DNA from: Collodictyon triciliatum
Lineage: Eukaryota > CRuMs
Length of the DNA stretch: 22,495 bases
Assembly (NCBI GenBank): GCA_043381765.1
Contig: JBHJMP010001147.1
Coordinates: 1-22,495 of the forward strand
Direction of reading: 5' to 3'
Shown piece by piece: positions 19,716 to 22,495 of this stretch. The position numbers and the translations under genes are program-made. Position 1 is the first letter of the stretch, and the number at the start of each line of letters is the position of its first letter. A model generated the notes under the pieces. The model was not told the DNA's origin and made no database searches. It saw only the letters and a list, made by a program, of their open reading frames with translations.

Positions 19716-22303
19716 ATGAAATATCTCTCTCTAATAGAAAATAACCCTATGGTTCCCCCCGAGCACGCAGTGGAAATTATAAAGAGCAAGGACAAAGTGT
19801 TCATCCATACAGCTGCCGCCTCTCCTCAAGTCCTCCTTCGTGAAATGGCCAAGCGTGCACCGGAGTTAAAAGATGTTGATGTATAGGAAATCGCAGCTCT
19901 AAAAACAAATAACAGAGTTTTAATAACTCCTAAAGAAGCACAATGACCTCTTTAAATGATACTTAGTTATAAATTAGTGTGAATGAAATGCTTCTACATG
20001 GGTTGATCGATATCTTGTGTAGATTTTCCACTTGCACGTATACGGAGACGCCCCGCACACACAAGAGAAATTTTCATCCAGTTTCCGAGACAATAGCTTC
20101 TTTCTTTCGGAAAAATTTCGTCAGGTTGCGTGCACTGTCGCCTCATGATATTTTGTCTAGCCTTGAAGTGTTGATGGGGATTAATCAGTTACGGGAAGTG
20201 GCTGTTGTCATAGTTTCATCTCGCTTCATCGCTAAATCTTTTTTTATTCTTCCTTCCAATTTCGTGCAGGATAGTTTGATTCTAAATGAGTTTAATCGAA
20301 ATCATTTCAGGCCGTCAATTCTGGGCCAGCAGACTTCATCCCCATTTTCATGAGCGGAGTGCCGACCTTATTTCAAAGCAAGCATATTGAGCTAGATGTT
20401 GCTCTTCTTTCGGGTGGAAATAAATTCGTTTTTATGCAGATTCAAAAAGATACCACTTCTTTTATATTTAATAAGTCAATTAAAATTATGCCCATTTCCT
20501 CCAGAATAATGAGTGAATGCGTTTTTTCAGAGGAGCTTATTGATAATAGTGCAAGCGGTCGATCAATTAAATATGGCAACAATCGTTTTTGTCCCTCTTT
20601 TATAGTCTCACCTCCAGATAAGCACGGGTACTGCTCTTTGGGCACATCAGTTGACTGCAGTGTAGCAGCAGCCAATTCAGCAAAAAGTGTCATCGCATTG
20701 ATCAATAAGCATATGCCTCGCACCTTCGGACAGGGAATCATCCATGTAAGTCCTGAATATATGGCCTGTTAATTTTCAGTTTAGAGCATTATTGCCCATC
20801 TGATGGACTGTATATTTATTCAATAATCGTAATACGCAATTTCCTAAAAGTTTCACGATTTGATCGACTTGTTTACCATGATGAACCCTTTGCCAGAAGT
20901 GATAAGGAAACCAGCCGATGAAATCATTGAATGCATTGGACAAGTGAGTCAGTATCTGAATGGATTATATTTCGAATATTTAACTGTTGATTTTACATGG
21001 ATAGCATGTTGCTGATTTGGTGGAAGATGGCGCAACCTTGCAAGTTGGTTATGGAAGTGTCCCTGGGGCAGCTTTGAAGTATCTGTATGGTCGGAAAGAC
21101 CTTGGAATCCATACCGAAATGTTCTCTGACGTAATATGCATTTTATTTAAAAATTCGTGCTATCAAAAAATTATAACAGGCCCAACTTTAAATGTCTTTC
21201 TGCAGGAAATCATTGGTCTCGTTAAAAATGGTGTCATCACCAATATGAAGAAGACTATAATGCCGAGGAAAATTGTTGCCTCATTTCTAAGTAACTCTAA
21301 TTTTTATGCCATATAAGGCTTAAAAGTATTCATTTGATTTATTCTTTTGAGAAAAGACTGCAAGTATCTCAAATTTGCCTCAATAGCCGGCGCGAATGAT
21401 TTGTATGATTTCGTCGATAACAATCCTGTGCTGGGTATGTGTGGATTTGAAAGAATAAATTCCCACTTAATATCTGCAATCTTTTGATTTTTAAAATTCA
21501 ACAAACCCTGATTCTACAGATATGTACGCTGCAAATTGGACAAATGACCCTGCTATCATTCGCCAGAATGACAAAGTCGTAGCCATCAACAGCGCAATCG
21601 AAGTTGACTTGACGGGTCAAATATGTGCTGATAGTTTTGGTACCTCGATTTACTCTGGGGTTGGGGGCAAGTAGATTTTGAACGCGGGGCTGCCCTGGGT
21701 CGTGGTGGGAGGCCGATAATTGGTAATTATCTATGAATGTTGTTCTCAACCCTTGATATATTTACTCTATGTTTCGTTTGTTTACTGTACGGCTCGTGAA
21801 GGGAAACAAAGCAGAAACAAAAACTGACACATCAATATCAATAGCTCTTCCATCACGCATCCACAAAGGAATTCCTCGCATCGTACCATTTCTGAAACAA
21901 GGAGGTAAGGTGAAATGAATCAATGAAAAGGCTGGGAGCTACCACCCCCTACGCCTTTCTTCAATATTTTTTTGGATTATTCACGGCATCAAAACAAAGT
22001 CAATAATGCGCAATTATCAGAAAACCATGTTTCCAAATCACTCCAAAGCACTTGGGTGAAAAAAAAAAACATCTGTGTTCAAAAGTCACTATCGTACGCT
22101 CACTAATCGAGACCCCTCGTGTGGTTGTCATAGCTGGGGTGGTGACCAGCCGTGCGCATGTCTACTGGGTCATTACGGAGTACGGAAAGGCCTGTCTCTT
22201 TGGCAAGAACACACACCAACGCACTGAGGCCCTCATCAATATAGCCCATCCAGAGGACCGGGATGCTTTACGAGCTTACGCGAAATCAAACCTCCATCTA
22301 TGA
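19716..22303 (+). CDS. acetyl-CoA hydrolase/transferase family enzyme (4-hydroxybutyrate/acetate CoA-transferase type), frameshifted as given
   Basis: Moves CoA between acyl-CoA and an acid such as acetate, through a glutamyl-CoA intermediate. Exons: 19716-19880, 20023-20124, 20311-20413, 20606-20745, 20851-20943, 21005-21130, 21206-21290, 21387-21434, 21520-21722, 21845-21904, 22134-22303; all GT-AG. Family motifs in order: DKVFIHTAAASPQVL, VYGDAP, FRDNSFFLSEKFRQ, GPADFIPIFMS, VSPPDKHGYCSLGTSVD, GYGSVPGAAL, RKDLGIHTEMFSD (E239 is the expected catalytic glutamate), NDLYDFVDNNP, INSAIEVDLTGQ, SGVGG, GIPRIVPFLKQG, GVVTSRAHVYWVITEYG, LINIAHPEDRDAL. About 431 residues if intact, the usual family length. 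As given, exon 9 is one base short: after GVGGK a TAG falls at 21672, and the family sequence resumes one frame over (DFERGAALGRGG). No targeting peptide is visible at this start. A strong acceptor (CTAATAG at 19737) leaves room for an upstream leader exon. Confidence 0.88.
20414..20605 (+). other. stop-free intron of 3n length in the CoA-transferase gene
   Basis: This 192-nt intron runs from the donor GTGGAA to the acceptor TTTATAG. It has no in-frame stop, so the frame runs straight through and would add 64 residues between ALLS and SPPDKHGY. The family has no insertion there, and the insert reads as AT-rich non-protein-like sequence, so I treat it as an intron. Confidence 0.7.
21663..21674 (+). 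other. frameshift: one G missing in a G run, creating TAG
   Basis: The run is five G at 21663-21667, followed by CAAGTAGATTTT. With six G the frame would read Gly-Gly-Gln-Val-Asp-Phe, the conserved family loop; with five it reads Gly-Gly-Lys-stop. The remaining exons are intact and in phase with the other frame. A homopolymer sequencing error is the simplest cause; a real null allele or young pseudogene is the alternative. Confidence 0.85.
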
Positions 22304-22418
22304 AGCCCGCCCATAAAACTCCCACCCTCCTCTTTTGCAAACACCGCCACATTTCCGTGAATTTTGTGGTTTCTGAAATCCTTGAACTTGGGCTCGACAA
22401 ACAATCCAGATAAAAACC
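22304..22418. other. 3' flank of the CoA-transferase gene
   Basis: A short 3' UTR-like sequence follows the TGA. No AATAAA is seen before the simple repeat. No further gene is visible. Confidence 0.5.
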
Positions 22419-22495
22419 AAAAAAAAACAAAAAAACAAAAAAACAAAAAAACAAAAAAACAAAAAAACAAAAAAACAAAAAACAAAAAACAAAAA
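22419..22495. repeat. AAAAAAAC octanucleotide microsatellite at window end
   Basis: Units of C plus seven A, shortening to C plus six or five A near the end, run to the last base. The Phe/Cys/Val/Leu open frames on the opposite strand are artefacts of this repeat. Confidence 0.93.

Noticed and set aside
22236-22492. Phe/Cys/Val-rich - strand open frames at the window end
   Set aside because: They translate the AAAAAAAC simple repeat.

Overview
This is nuclear DNA from an intron-rich, fairly AT-rich, single-celled-type eukaryote. Genes are broken by many short GT-AG introns, mostly about 60-250 nt and some possibly near 40 nt. Intergenic gaps are short, and microsatellites are abundant at both window ends, inside introns and at the one assembly gap. 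There are no bacterial operons, RBSs, CRISPR arrays or mobile elements. A protist is the natural reading. The heavy low-complexity load would fit something like a foraminiferan or other rhizarian, but the sequence does not prove a lineage.

Layout: (1) 161-about 2819, + strand: a double-SPRY-domain protein gene. Its introns hold an 8-bp minisatellite and a GTTT microsatellite that runs into an N gap (2309-2659), so its 3' end is unresolved. (2) 2984-9710, + strand: a 22-exon gene for a coiled-coil protein of about 1341 aa of unknown function. I rebuilt it exon by exon with consistent phases. Its last exon is long, GC-richer and Ser/Pro/His-rich. (3) 10169-12036, - strand: a 7-exon gene for the 24-kDa 2Fe-2S subunit of mitochondrial complex I (NDUFV2/NuoE), 245 aa, complete. 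(4) 12037-12885: the divergent spacer, with unassigned open frames, an AAATC microsatellite and a strong inverted repeat. (5) 12886-18296, + strand: a 17-exon gene for a 1173-aa actin-binding-type protein with two calponin-homology domains, a long coiled coil, a PH domain and an acidic tail. Two of its coiled-coil exons come from a recent tandem duplication. (6) 18297-19715: a mostly non-assigned spacer with weak coding-like stretches. (7) 19716-22303, + strand: an 11-exon gene for an acetyl-CoA hydrolase/transferase family enzyme (4-hydroxybutyrate or acetate CoA-transferase type). The sequence as given has a one-base frameshift in a G run. (8) A simple repeat to the window end.

The genes do not form a pathway. 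NDUFV2 (respiratory chain) and the CoA-transferase (acyl-CoA/acetate metabolism) both concern energy metabolism but sit apart and have separate promoters. The CH-CH-coiled-coil-PH protein would link actin to membrane lipids. The most informative observations are the CH/PH architecture, the mosaic exon duplication, the frameshifted CoA-transferase with a stop-free 3n intron, and the microexon in the SPRY gene.
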